A program made the translations under genes and the position numbers. The notes under the pieces are model-generated. The model was not told where the DNA came from. It saw nothing but the letters and a program-made list of their open reading frames with translations, and did not search any database. A DNA stretch of 64,000 nt, from assembly GCF_003054195.1 (NCBI RefSeq), contig NZ_QBKP01000016.1, positions 47,714 through 111,713 of the forward strand, given 5' to 3'. Origin of the DNA: Gemmobacter caeni. GTDB taxonomy: Bacteria > Pseudomonadota > Alphaproteobacteria > Rhodobacterales > Rhodobacteraceae. This document shows, piece by piece, positions 7,015-15,303 of this stretch (positions are counted from its first letter, which is position 1; the number at the start of each line of letters is the position of its first letter).

Positions 7015-9513
7015 ATGAAAACCCATGTCAAAGCCTTGGTCGTCGGCGGCGGCGCCGTCGGTAACGGGATCGCCTATCATCTGGCCAAAGCGGGCTGGGA
7101 TACCATGCTGGTGGAACGGGACGAGCTGACCTCGGGCTCCACCTGGCACGCGGCGGGCCTGCTGCCCCTGTTCAACATGAGCTTCGCCACTACCCACATC
7201 CACAAATATTCGGTGGATTTCTACAAGTCGCTGGAGGCTGAAACCGGCCTGAATGCGGGCTTTGCGGTCGTCGGCAACCTGCGCATGGCGCAGCGCCAGG
7301 AGCGCATGGATGAATACATGCTCTATTCCTCGGTGGCCGAAACCGCCGGGGTCTACCATGAATTCCTGTCGCCCAAGGAAATGAAAGACCGCTGGCCGCT
7401 GCTGAACACCGAAGACCTGATCGGCGCGCTCTATCACCCGCAGGACGGCTATATCAACCCGGCCGATGTGACGCAGGCCATGGCCAAGGGTGCGCGCCAG
7501 CATGGCGCCACCATCGAGCGCAAGGTGCAGGTGGATGGCTACCGCTGGACCGGCTCGGAATGGGTCGTCTCCTGCACCCGCATGATCGAAAAAGGCGGTA
7601 TGCTGATCCCGGGCGAAGAAAAGTTCGAGATCGTGGCCGAACATGTGGTCACCGCCACCGGCAACCACGCACAGCGCACCGCGCGCCTTCTGGGCGTGAA
7701 GATCCCGGCCATCCCGGTGGAACACCAGTTCATCGTGACCGAGCCCGATCCGATGCTGCAGGAATACCGCAAGAACAACCCAGAACACCCGGTGCTGCGC
7801 GACGCCGACGCCAAATGGTATGTCCGCGAAGAGCGCGGCGGCTGGATCCTCGGCCCCTATGAGGCCGGTGCGCCCGCCCGCTTCCTCTATGACGTGCCGG
7901 AATCCTTCCGCGCCGATCTGTTCCCGCTCGATCTGGAACGGATCGAGACGGAATACATGTCGATGATCCACCGCCTGCCCTCGTCGGAGACCGTCGGCCT
8001 GAAAGACGATTTCAACGGCCCGATCTGCTACACCCCCGATGGCAACCCGCTGGTCGGCCCGGTTCCCGGCCTGCGCAATATGTGGATCGCGGAAGGCTTC
8101 AGCTTCGGCATCACCGCCGCAGGCGGCACCGGCTATTACCTCGCGCAGATGATGACCCAGGGTGAAGCAGAGATCGACATGGCCTCGCTCGATCCGCGCC
8201 GCTATGGCCAGTGGATGACCACCGAGTACGCCGCGCGCAAGAATGAGGAATGCTACGAGCACGTCTTCATCCTGCACCACCCGGATGAAGAGCGCGAGGC
8301 CTGCCGCCCGCTGCGCACCGCCCCGGCTTATGACCGTCAGAAAGAGATGGGCGCGCAATTCGGCCAAGTAAACGGCTGGGATCGTCCGAACTACTATGGC
8401 CCGAAAGATGCACCCGCCTCGTTCGACCATGACAGCCGCTCGTTCCGCCGCGGCGCCTGGTGGCCCTATGCCAAGGCCGAGGCCGAGGCCGTGCGCAATA
8501 CCGTCGGCATCATCGACGCCACCGCCTTCACCAAACATCTGGTGCGTGGACCCGGCGCAACGGCCTTCCTCGACCACTTCACCTGCAACAAGCTGCCCGC
8601 CGTGGGCCGCATCAACCTCACCTATGCGCTGACCGATGCGGGCACTACCCGCACCGAATACACCATCGTCCGGCTGAAGGAGAATGAATACTACATCATC
8701 TCCGCCGGGGCATGGACTTCGTATGACAGCGACTTCCTGCTGAAATCTGCCGAAGATTTCATGGGGAATGGCGGCGGCTATATCGACATCCACGACGTGA
8801 CGACCCAATGGGGCGTCTATGCGCTGGCCGGTCCGAATGCCCGCGCCCTGATGAAAGACCTCATCAAGGATGCCGACCCGGAAACCGCGCTGTCGAACAA
8901 GCGCTTCCCCTGGCTGTCCTATCGCGACATCGAGCTGGGTATGTGCCCGATCCGCGCGATCCGCGTGGCCTATACCGGCGAACTGGGTTGGGAACTGCAC
9001 TACCCGATCGAGTTCGGCCGCTACCTCTGGGATCTGCTGTGGTCGGTGGGTGAAAAGCACGGCCTGAAAGGTGTCGGGGCCCGCGCGCAGAACTGGCTGC
9101 GTCAGGAGAAATCCTATCGCGCCTTCGGCAACGAACTGGGCCGCGACGCAACCCCGCTGGAAGCCGCACTGGACCGCTTTGTCGATCTGTCGAAAGACTT
9201 CCGTGGCAAGCAGGCGATGCTCGACACTGGCATCCGTTCGAAATGCGTCACCCTGCTGATCGATGGGCCGGATGATACCGACCCGTGGGGTAAGGAAGCG
9301 ATCCTGAAAGACGGCGTGAAAGTGGGCCGTCTGACCTCGGGCGGCTATTCGGTGGCCTTCGGCAAGCAGATCGGCATGGGCTATGTCAGCCCCGAACTGG
9401 CCGAAGTCGGTACGAAGCTGAAGGTGAAGATGCTGCTGAAGGAATGGGACGCGGTGGTCGTCGAAGACAGCCCCTTCGACCCGAAGAACGAGCGCATCCG
9501 CGTCAACGGCTGA
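7015..9513 (+). CDS. FAD-dependent oxidoreductase with GcvT domain (dimethylglycine/sarcosine dehydrogenase-like)
   Basis: An 832-aa flavoprotein. The N-terminal DAO domain has the dinucleotide motif VVGGGAVGNGIAYHLAKAGW (residues about 8-27) and TSGSTWHAAGLL, where the histidine matches the covalent-FAD histidine of dimethylglycine dehydrogenases. A central linker follows at about residues 380-470. The C-terminal half (from about residue 480) is a folate-binding GcvT-type domain, with GVYALAGPNARALM, YTGELGWELHYP and a terminal barrel. Such fusions demethylate dimethylglycine or sarcosine and pass the one-carbon unit to tetrahydrofolate. The upstream in-frame extension (from 6871) lacks family similarity and is rejected. 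Substrate is not fixed by sequence. Confidence 0.9.
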   Translation: MKTHVKALVVGGGAVGNGIAYHLAKAGWDTMLVERDELTSGSTWHAAGLLPLFNMSFATTHIHKYSVDFYKSLEAETGLNAGFAVVGNLRMAQRQERMDEYMLYSSVAETAGVYHEFLSPKEMKDRWPLLNTEDLIGALYHPQDGYINPADVTQAMAKGARQHGATIERKVQVDGYRWTGSEWVVSCTRMIEKGGMLIPGEEKFEIVAEHVVTATGNHAQRTARLLGVKIPAIPVEHQFIVTEPDPMLQEYRKNNPEHPVLRDADAKWYVREERGGWILGPYEAGAPARFLYDVPESFRADLFPLDLERIETEYMSMIHRLPSSETVGLKDDFNGPICYTPDGNPLVGPVPGLRNMWIAEGFSFGITAAGGTGYYLAQMMTQGEAEIDMASLDPRRYGQWMTTEYAARKNEECYEHVFILHHPDEEREACRPLRTAPAYDRQKEMGAQFGQVNGWDRPNYYGPKDAPASFDHDSRSFRRGAWWPYAKAEAEAVRNTVGIIDATAFTKHLVRGPGATAFLDHFTCNKLPAVGRINLTYALTDAGTTRTEYTIVRLKENEYYIISAGAWTSYDSDFLLKSAEDFMGNGGGYIDIHDVTTQWGVYALAGPNARALMKDLIKDADPETALSNKRFPWLSYRDIELGMCPIRAIRVAYTGELGWELHYPIEFGRYLWDLLWSVGEKHGLKGVGARAQNWLRQEKSYRAFGNELGRDATPLEAALDRFVDLSKDFRGKQAMLDTGIRSKCVTLLIDGPDDTDPWGKEAILKDGVKVGRLTSGGYSVAFGKQIGMGYVSPELAEVGTKLKVKMLLKEWDAVVVEDSPFDPKNERIRVNG

Positions 9514-9533
9514 TCCGCCCTCCCCCAGACCAG

Positions 9534-9563
9534 AAGGCCGCCTGCAACACGGGCGGCCTTTTT
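9534..9563 (+). terminator. Rho-independent terminator after the GcvT-type oxidoreductase
   Basis: A perfect 9-bp stem, AAGGCCGCC with GGCGGCCTT, and an 9-base loop, followed by TTT, 20 bases after the stop codon. Confidence 0.85.
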
Positions 9564-9607
9564 CATCGTGTCCCTGCCCGGCGGCGGGCGAGATCCCCGG
9601 CCGCGCA

Positions 9608-9658
9608 TGAGTATTTTTGCAAGGAGCAAGATGGCTTTGCTTCTTGCCCAAATACTCA
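9608..9658. repeat. Palindromic intergenic repeat, GAGTATTT type, copy 1
   Basis: An imperfect inverted repeat: TGAGTATTTTTGCAAGGAGC on the left is mirrored by CTTGCCCAAATACTCA on the right around a short spacer. A second copy with the same arms lies after the malate synthase gene near 46947-47037. The dispersed intergenic position and hairpin form suggest a REP-like element. Confidence 0.7.
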
Positions 9659-9686
9659 CGGCACGACAGACAGACCGGGCGCCTCG

Positions 9687-10490
9687 TCAGGGTTGCGCGC
9701 GTTTGGCGAGCCAGTCGGCCCAGGCGGCCTCGCCCCCGGCAAAGACGTTGATATCCACAGCACCGGCGATGCCTGGCACCTGACCCGTCGAGGTATATTG
9801 CCAGAAGGCCCAGTGCTGCCCCGGATAGCGGTCGGAAGGATGGGCCGCGACCGAACGCAGCCAGAAATCCACGCCCCTGAGCTTCCAAAGCTGGTTGTCC
9901 TCGTAGAAATCGACGGTGGTGTAGAGGATCGGTGCCGTGCCGTAATGCTGCGTGAACATGCGGATCAGCACATCTGCATCGGCGCGGATTTCGGTGGCCG
10001 GACGGCGGATCGTGCAGGTCGGACTTGTCGGCGTCCATTCCATGTCGATCACCGGCGGCAAATCGCCCGAGCGGCGCGGCACATGGCGGAAGAACCAGCG
10101 TGCCTGCTCTTCCGGGACGCGGCAATGATAGAAGAAGTGATAGGCACCGCGCCGCACCCCTGCGCGGGCCGCCCCGCGCCAGTGACTGTCGAACATCTCG
10201 TCCACCCGATCGCCGCCTTCGGTGGCCTTGATGAAGGCAAAGTTCACCCCGTTGGCGCGCGCCGTCTGCCAGTCGATGCTGGTCTGGAAGCGCGCGGCGT
10301 CGATTCCGTGCACGCTGTGGCGACGGATGGCCGAGGCCAGTTCTGGGTGGGGCTGCGCATCGCCAAAATTCGGCGCGGTCACCGCACCGGCAGGGACCGG
10401 GGCCACGGTCCGGCCTTGGGGTGAAGGGGCGCCACCGCAGGCGGCAAGCAGGGAAAGGCAGGCAAACAGGACAAGCGGGCGCCGCAGCAT
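9687..10490 (-). CDS. Lipoprotein glycoside hydrolase family 25 (lysozyme-like)
   Basis: A 267-aa protein with a lipoprotein signal, VLFACLSLLAAC followed by GG, so it is probably membrane-anchored in the periplasm. The rest is a GH25 muramidase barrel: HGIDAARFQTSIDW carries the first catalytic acid, NFAFIKATEG and GAYHFFYHC are barrel strands, VIDMEWT carries the DxE catalytic pair, and FWQYTSTGQVPGIAGAVDINVF is the typical family ending. The predicted reaction is cleavage of the MurNAc-GlcNAc beta-1,4 bond in peptidoglycan. There is no obvious operon partner. Confidence 0.9.
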   Translation of the reverse strand: MLRRPLVLFACLSLLAACGGAPSPQGRTVAPVPAGAVTAPNFGDAQPHPELASAIRRHSVHGIDAARFQTSIDWQTARANGVNFAFIKATEGGDRVDEMFDSHWRGAARAGVRRGAYHFFYHCRVPEEQARWFFRHVPRRSGDLPPVIDMEWTPTSPTCTIRRPATEIRADADVLIRMFTQHYGTAPILYTTVDFYEDNQLWKLRGVDFWLRSVAAHPSDRYPGQHWAFWQYTSTGQVPGIAGAVDINVFAGGEAAWADWLAKRAQP

Positions 10491-10574
10491 TATAACCTCT
10501 GTGGAAACGACTGGCCTGCATCGTTGCCGATGAGGGCCGTATTGTCCACGCGGCTTTTCTGCGGCGCCGGAGGG

Positions 10575-10916
10575 TCAGCCGAGGTTCGCCAACTCGTCCC
10601 AGCAGGCCAGCGCATGTGCGGCATACATCACCGCAGGGCCGCCGCCCATCTGGATCGACATGGCCATTACATCGCTCAGTTCTTCGCGCGTGCCACCCGC
10701 CTTCATCAGCGCCTCGACATGGAAACTGATGCAGGGCTCACAGCGCTGCGAGATGGCGATGCCGATGGCGACATATTCCTTTTCCTTCACCCCCAGCGGG
10801 CCGTTTTCCTTGGCCGCCCTGGAAAGTTGAGCGAAGCCCTGCATGGTTTCGGGGATGGCCTTGTTCATCACGCGCAATTCGCCGCGCATGCTGTCGATCT
10901 TTGCCTTGTAACTCAT
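10575..10916 (-). CDS. Carboxymuconolactone decarboxylase/AhpD-like protein
   Basis: A 113-aa all-helical protein of the CMD/AhpD family. The redox signature is visible as RCEPCISFHVEALMKAG (CxxC then histidine four residues on), with upstream KEKEYVAIGIAIS and downstream GGGPAVMYAAHAL. The CxxCxxxH form points to an alkylhydroperoxidase-like disulfide reductase rather than the lactone decarboxylase. The start MSYKAKID is preceded by AGGAGC on the minus strand; an upstream ATG would add residues without family similarity. It is separated from the next minus-strand gene by 63 bases. Confidence 0.88.
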   Translation of the reverse strand: MSYKAKIDSMRGELRVMNKAIPETMQGFAQLSRAAKENGPLGVKEKEYVAIGIAISQRCEPCISFHVEALMKAGGTREELSDVMAMSIQMGGGPAVMYAAHALACWDELANLG

Positions 10917-10979
10917 GTCGTGCTCCTGACTTGCTGTCAGGGCCATGCCATGCGGGCCGGGGCCGCGCCTTGACACATA

Positions 10980-11606
10980 TCAAATCATGAATGTGACAAG
11001 TGCCAGATTGTTCGCGGGCATTTCATGCCATTGCAGATCATGGCCGTGGCTGCGCAACTGATCTGCCACCCAGCCGAGATCCTTGTATCCGATGGCCGGA
11101 TCCTGCGCGCGCAGCGAAGCATGGAAGGCTGCGTCGCCGGGGCTGGTGGTCTGGCCTTCGCGCAGGAAGGGGCCGTAGATCACCAGACGCGGCGCCACCG
11201 CAGCAAGGCCCGCCAGCACCGCTGCGGCCTGTGTATCGGAGATCAGGTGCAACAGGTTCACAACCAGCGCCGCATCGAAGCGGCCCATGTCCCGGTGCCA
11301 GCCGGGCCGTCCGGCATCCAACACAAGGGGCGGCGCGATGCGGTCCTGCCCGGCCGACCAGGCGCGGATCGAGGTCAGGTTCTCCGGGTTCAGATCGCTG
11401 GGCTGCCAGTGCCAGCCGGGAAGGCCATCGCTGAAGGCACGGGCGTGCTGGCCGGTGCCGGAGGCAAGCTCCAGCATCCGGCCTTCGGGCGGCAGCACCT
11501 GTTGCAGCAGCGCAAGGATCGGCCCCGCGTTGCGCACGGCGGAAGGCGCGTGGCGGCGCCCCTCGGCATCGGTATCCGCGCCGCTGTCGGGCAGGCGCAG
11601 GCTCAT
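10980..11606 (-). CDS. DUF938 family SAM-dependent methyltransferase-like protein
   Basis: A 208-aa protein with a class I methyltransferase nucleotide motif, MLELASGTGQHARAF (about residues 44-58), and further DUF938 hallmarks: WQPSDLNPENLTSI, VVNLLHLISD, YGPFLREGQTTSPGDAAF and GYKDLGWV. The methyl acceptor is unknown. It starts within the stop codon of the upstream DAO-type oxidase (4-base overlap), so the two are translationally coupled. No functional link between them is known to me. Confidence 0.85.
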   Translation of the reverse strand: MSLRLPDSGADTDAEGRRHAPSAVRNAGPILALLQQVLPPEGRMLELASGTGQHARAFSDGLPGWHWQPSDLNPENLTSIRAWSAGQDRIAPPLVLDAGRPGWHRDMGRFDAALVVNLLHLISDTQAAAVLAGLAAVAPRLVIYGPFLREGQTTSPGDAAFHASLRAQDPAIGYKDLGWVADQLRSHGHDLQWHEMPANNLALVTFMI

Positions 11607-12679
11607 GCGAAGCGTGTGGGCGAAAGGCGCGCGGCCAGATCGGCCCCGACATCCGGCGCGGTGCCACCCAGCAGCGCCGCCACCAGCCGCGCGGCGGCGG
11701 GCGAGGTCTGGAAACCGTAGCCACCCTGCCCCGCCAGCCAGAAAAAGGCGGGCTCCGCCGGGTCCGGCCCAATGACCGGCACCCGGTCGGGCGAGAAGGT
11801 GCGCAGGCCCGCCCAGTTGGCCAGTGGCCGGGTCACGGGCTCGGTCACCATCTCCTCATACCGGGCCAGTCCTTCGGCCAGAACCATGTCATCAGCCCAG
11901 GCATCCTGCGGTGCCAGCGGGTCTTCCTCGGCCGGTGAGACGATCAGCGCCCCGGCATCAGGCTTGGCATACCAGCTTTCACCGCAGCCAAACAGCATCG
12001 GCCAGCGCGAGATGTCACGCGCGCCGGGTGCCGCGATCCGCGCCATCGACCGGCGCAGAGGCGTGAAGCCCGGATCACGCAGACCCGCCATTCCCGCCAC
12101 CTGCCCGACCCAGGCGCCTGCGGCATTGATCAAGACGCGCGCGGCAATCTCGCCCATCGCGGTGGTCACATGCCACAACCCGCCCGCGCGACGGAGAGCG
12201 CTGACCGGGCTGGAGGTGCGCAACTCGCCACCCCCCGCCTTCAGGCGGCGGATATGGCCCTGGATCAGCAGATCGGTGTCGATGTCCCAGGCATGGCTCG
12301 CGGTGGCCGCGAAGGCCACGGTCGCCGGGTTAAGGATCGGCACGATACCGCACGCCGCCTCGACCCCGATTTCCTCAAGCTGAAAGCCCGCCAGATCACG
12401 GTCGAAAGTGGCGCGCTGATCCGCCTTTGCCAGAATCATCAGCCCGCGTTCCGACAGGATGCCCGGCAGCGCACGGAATGCCGCTTCCGACGCCAGCGAC
12501 AGCTCCGCCACCGGCGGCAGGCCATAGCGCGGTTCATAAAGTGCTGCGGAGCGGCCAGAGGCGTGATGCGCAGGATGCGCCTCGCGTTCCAGCACCAGAA
12601 CCGAGCCAAGCGCCGCCAGCTCGGCGGCTACGGAAAGACCGGCGATCCCGGCCCCGATGATCAGGAAATCATATGTCAT
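11603..12679 (-). CDS. DAO-family FAD-dependent oxidase/dehydrogenase
   Basis: A 358-aa flavoprotein of the D-amino-acid-oxidase superfamily. The FAD motif is FLIIGAGIAGLSVAAELA at the N-terminus; AHHASGRSAALYEPRYG is the second conserved FAD-contact segment; VLINAAGAWVGQVA and the C-terminal WAGLRTFSPDRVPVIGPDP / GQGGYGFQTSPAAARL complete the fold. The pattern resembles D-arginine or glycine/D-amino-acid dehydrogenases. Substrate is not determined. First gene of a two-gene unit with the DUF938 protein. Confidence 0.88.
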   Translation of the reverse strand: MTYDFLIIGAGIAGLSVAAELAALGSVLVLEREAHPAHHASGRSAALYEPRYGLPPVAELSLASEAAFRALPGILSERGLMILAKADQRATFDRDLAGFQLEEIGVEAACGIVPILNPATVAFAATASHAWDIDTDLLIQGHIRRLKAGGGELRTSSPVSALRRAGGLWHVTTAMGEIAARVLINAAGAWVGQVAGMAGLRDPGFTPLRRSMARIAAPGARDISRWPMLFGCGESWYAKPDAGALIVSPAEEDPLAPQDAWADDMVLAEGLARYEEMVTEPVTRPLANWAGLRTFSPDRVPVIGPDPAEPAFFWLAGQGGYGFQTSPAAARLVAALLGGTAPDVGADLAARLSPTRFA

Positions 12680-12712
12680 GGGGGCGCAGAGTAACCGCCC
12701 GTCCGGTAAAGA

Positions 12713-12734
12713 AAAGGGGGCTTGAAGCCCCCCT
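12713..12734 (-). terminator. Terminator of the sulfide:quinone oxidoreductase gene
   Basis: Read on the minus strand, a GGGGGC / GCCCCC stem with a short loop is followed by TTTTCTTT, just after the stop at 12740. Confidence 0.8.
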
Positions 12735-12739
12735 TTCGG

Positions 12740-14023
12740 TCAGCCTTTCTGTGGCGCCTTCAGCTTGTCGATACCCAACATCTTCATCGCGGCTTTTTCG
12801 TAATAGGGCTCTGACGTGCCCTTGCGCAGCTTGCGGATGAAGTATTTCTCGAAACCGATCTTGGCCAGATGCACCCATTTGCCACTGGAGGACCAATTGA
12901 CGTTGCGCGGCGGGATCTGCGGCTGCGCAACAAAGGCAATGCCACTGTCACCGAAATCGGCCAGACATACGGCATTCCAGGTGCCAACCTGATCCGGCTC
13001 TTTCCCGCGCACCAGATTGCCGATGTTATGCGCCGTCGCCGTCACCATACTTTCGATCATGAATCCGGTCTTGGGCACGCCACAGGGCACCGGCGTCGGC
13101 CCCATCGGCGGGATGGCGACGCAAACACCGACGGCAAAGACATTGGGGAATTTCGGGTTGCGCTGATACTTGTCGACGATGGTGAAGCCACGCGGGTTGC
13201 TCAGCCCCTCGATCCCCGAAACCGCCGAGATGCCGCGGAAGGCGGGCAGCATCATGGCAAAGCCGAAGGGCATGTCCTTCTCGGCCTTCACGCTGCCATC
13301 GTCGGCGATTTCCTCGACGATCATCTTGCCGTCCTCGACCTTCTTCACCCGCGAGGAGGTCATCCATTTGACGTGCTTGCCGCGCATCTCGGATTCCAGC
13401 AAACCCTTGGTGTCGCCCACCCCGTCCAGCCCCAGATGCCCGACATAGGGTTCCGGGGTGATGAAGGTCATCGGCACCTGATCGCGGATCTTGCGGCGGC
13501 GCAGTTCGGTTTCAAGGATGAACAGAAACTCATAGGCCGGACCGAAGCAACTTGCCCCCTGCGCGGCGCCGACGATGATCGGGGCGGGGTTCTTGCAGAA
13601 TTCCTCGAACCGTTCGCGCGCCTTCAGCGCGTGATCGACGTGGCAGACCGACTGCGTATGCCCCTCGGGGCCAAATCCCTCGATCTCGTCAAAGGCAAGC
13701 TCGGGGCCGGTGGCGATGACCAGATAGTCATAGCTGATCGAAGTGCCGTCGATCAGGTCGACGCGGTTTTCCTGCGGATGCACCTTCTCGGCGGCGACGG
13801 GTTTGAAGGCAATCCCCTTCTTCGCCATGGTCGGGGCGAGATCGACCGTGATGTCATCCCGTTCGCGCCAGCCCACCGCGATCCAGGGGTTCGAGGGCAC
13901 GAAGTGATAGGTCGGCTCTTTGGTGATCACGGTCACGGTATCTTCCGGCCGGATCTGATCTTTCAATTCGTAAGCCATGATGGCGCCGCCAAGTCCCGCG
14001 CCCAGAACGACGATATGAGCCAT
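12740..14023 (-). CDS. sqr: Sulfide:quinone oxidoreductase-like flavoprotein
   Basis: A 427-aa membrane-associated flavoprotein. FAD motif IVVLGAGLGGAIMAYEL starts at residue 4. Three cysteines sit where the catalytic ones are expected: C127 (TQSVCHVDHA), C159 (QGASCFGPAYEF) and C353 (WNAVCLADFGDSG). The 32-residue spacing of the first two equals that in characterised SQRs. PVPCGVPKTGFMIESM is also typical. The role is oxidation of sulfide to polysulfide with electrons to quinone. The start was chosen for the GGGAGGAAG ribosome site right upstream; an ATG 24 bases further up is possible. A perfect palindrome overlaps the probable promoter. Confidence 0.85.
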   Translation of the reverse strand: MAHIVVLGAGLGGAIMAYELKDQIRPEDTVTVITKEPTYHFVPSNPWIAVGWRERDDITVDLAPTMAKKGIAFKPVAAEKVHPQENRVDLIDGTSISYDYLVIATGPELAFDEIEGFGPEGHTQSVCHVDHALKARERFEEFCKNPAPIIVGAAQGASCFGPAYEFLFILETELRRRKIRDQVPMTFITPEPYVGHLGLDGVGDTKGLLESEMRGKHVKWMTSSRVKKVEDGKMIVEEIADDGSVKAEKDMPFGFAMMLPAFRGISAVSGIEGLSNPRGFTIVDKYQRNPKFPNVFAVGVCVAIPPMGPTPVPCGVPKTGFMIESMVTATAHNIGNLVRGKEPDQVGTWNAVCLADFGDSGIAFVAQPQIPPRNVNWSSSGKWVHLAKIGFEKYFIRKLRKGTSEPYYEKAAMKMLGIDKLKAPQKG

Positions 14024-14061
14024 GCCTGACTTCCTCCCGATTTGCATGCTGGCGTATACAA

Positions 14062-14077
14062 CATATAATCATATATG
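14062..14077. promoter_or_regulatory. Perfect AT-rich palindrome over the sqr promoter
   Basis: CATATA-ATCA-TATATG is a perfect 6-4-6 inverted repeat located 39 bases upstream of the sqr start, between a TTGTCA-like -35 and a TATGTT-like -10 on the minus strand. The position suits a repressor operator. Persulfide-sensing ArsR-type repressors control sqr genes in related bacteria, but no such regulator is encoded nearby. Confidence 0.5.
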
Positions 14078-14111
14078 AATTTGACAAATAAAAACTTCGG
14101 CGCGCCAGACA

Positions 14112-14138
14112 AAAGGCCCGCCAGAACGGCGGGCCTTT
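14112..14138 (-). terminator. Terminator of the purine xdh/BMP transporter operon
   Basis: A perfect 11-bp stem, AAAGGCCCGCC with GGCGGGCCTTT, loop of 5, followed by TTTT on the minus strand, 28 bases after the BMP protein stop. Confidence 0.88.
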
Positions 14139-14165
14139 CCGGGTCTTTTCGTCGCAGGGGCGCGA

Positions 14166-15251
14166 TTACTTCGGAATATCGCCCTTGATGCCCTCGACAT
14201 AGAAGCCCATGCCCAGCAAGTCGCCATCCGGCGCGGTCTGCCCTTCGGCCAGCCAGGCAGAGCCGTCCTGCTTGTTGATCGGGCCGGTGAACGGATGGTA
14301 GGTGCCCGCCGCGATATCGTCGCGCAGCTTTTCGGCCTCGGCCTTCACATCAGCTGGAATCGCATCGGTGATCTCGCCAATCTGCACCTCGCCGCCGGCG
14401 ATGCCTTCCCAGGCATCCTGCTGTTCATAGGTGCCATCCATCAGCGCGCCAACGCGCTTGACGTAATAGGGCGCCCAGTTGTCGATGATCGACGACACGC
14501 GCGGGCTGGGCTTGTATTCGGTCATGTCCGAAGCCTGACCGAAGCCGATGACCTTGCCGCCTGCCTTGGCAGCCTCGGCCAGCGGCGCGGTGGAATCGGT
14601 GTGGCTGGCAATGACATCCACGCCCTGCTCGATCATCGCCTTGGCGGCATCGGCCTCTTTCGCCGGGTCGAACCAGGTGAAGGCCCAGACAACGGTCAGT
14701 TCGACATCCGGATTCACCTTCTTGGCATGCAGGTAATAGCTGTTGATACCCATGATCACTTCGGGGATCGGGAACGAGCCGATATAGCCGATCTTGTTGG
14801 TTTTGGTCATCCGGCCCGCGATGACGCCCTGCACCGCCCGGCCTTCATAGAAACGCGCGTTGTAGGTCGAGACATTGGGCGATTCCCGCTTGAAGCCGGT
14901 GGCATGTTCGAACTTCACGTTCGGGAATTTCTTCGCCACCGCATTGGTCGGGTCCATATAGCCGAACGAGGTGGTGAAGATGATGTCGCAGCCACCCAGC
15001 GCCATCTGGGTCAGCACACGCTCGGCATCCGCGCCTTCGGGCACGTTTTCCTGCCAGGCGATTTCCACCTTGTCACCATAGGCTTCCTGCACGGCAAGCG
15101 CACCCTGATGGTGCTGATAGGTCCAGCCGCCGTCGCCGATCGGGCCGACATAGACGAAGCAGGCCTTGGTCTTGTCCTGAGCGGAGGCCGCGCCGCCGAA
15201 GGCCAGCGAAAGGCCCAGCGCCGCCGTGGCAAGAAGATGTCTGCGGTTCAT
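14166..15251 (-). CDS. BMP family ABC transporter substrate-binding protein
   Basis: A 361-aa periplasmic binding protein of the Bmp/Med family, which binds purine nucleosides or related bases. Signal peptide MNRRHLLATAALGLSLAFGGAASA; mature protein begins QDKTKACFVYVGPIGDGGWTYQHHQGA, with the family motifs FTTSFGYMDP, GYIGSFPIPEVIMGINSY, DVIASHTDSTAP and FGQASDMTEY. The start is preceded by AGGGAGC. It closes the minus-strand operon that begins with xdhA and so probably delivers a purine substrate to xanthine dehydrogenase. The exact ligand (base versus nucleoside) is open. Confidence 0.92.
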   Translation of the reverse strand: MNRRHLLATAALGLSLAFGGAASAQDKTKACFVYVGPIGDGGWTYQHHQGALAVQEAYGDKVEIAWQENVPEGADAERVLTQMALGGCDIIFTTSFGYMDPTNAVAKKFPNVKFEHATGFKRESPNVSTYNARFYEGRAVQGVIAGRMTKTNKIGYIGSFPIPEVIMGINSYYLHAKKVNPDVELTVVWAFTWFDPAKEADAAKAMIEQGVDVIASHTDSTAPLAEAAKAGGKVIGFGQASDMTEYKPSPRVSSIIDNWAPYYVKRVGALMDGTYEQQDAWEGIAGGEVQIGEITDAIPADVKAEAEKLRDDIAAGTYHPFTGPINKQDGSAWLAEGQTAPDGDLLGMGFYVEGIKGDIPK

Positions 15252-15303
15252 TCGGTTGCTCCCTGTAGCATCGGGCATTGCGCCCGGGTTGATCGTGGCC
15301 GGC

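Noticed and set aside
6994..10521. Minus-strand reading frame of 1175 codons across the GcvT-type gene and the GH25 gene
   Set aside because: Long frames opposite high-GC genes are common. Its translation has no domain and the plus-strand GcvT and minus-strand GH25 genes explain the region.
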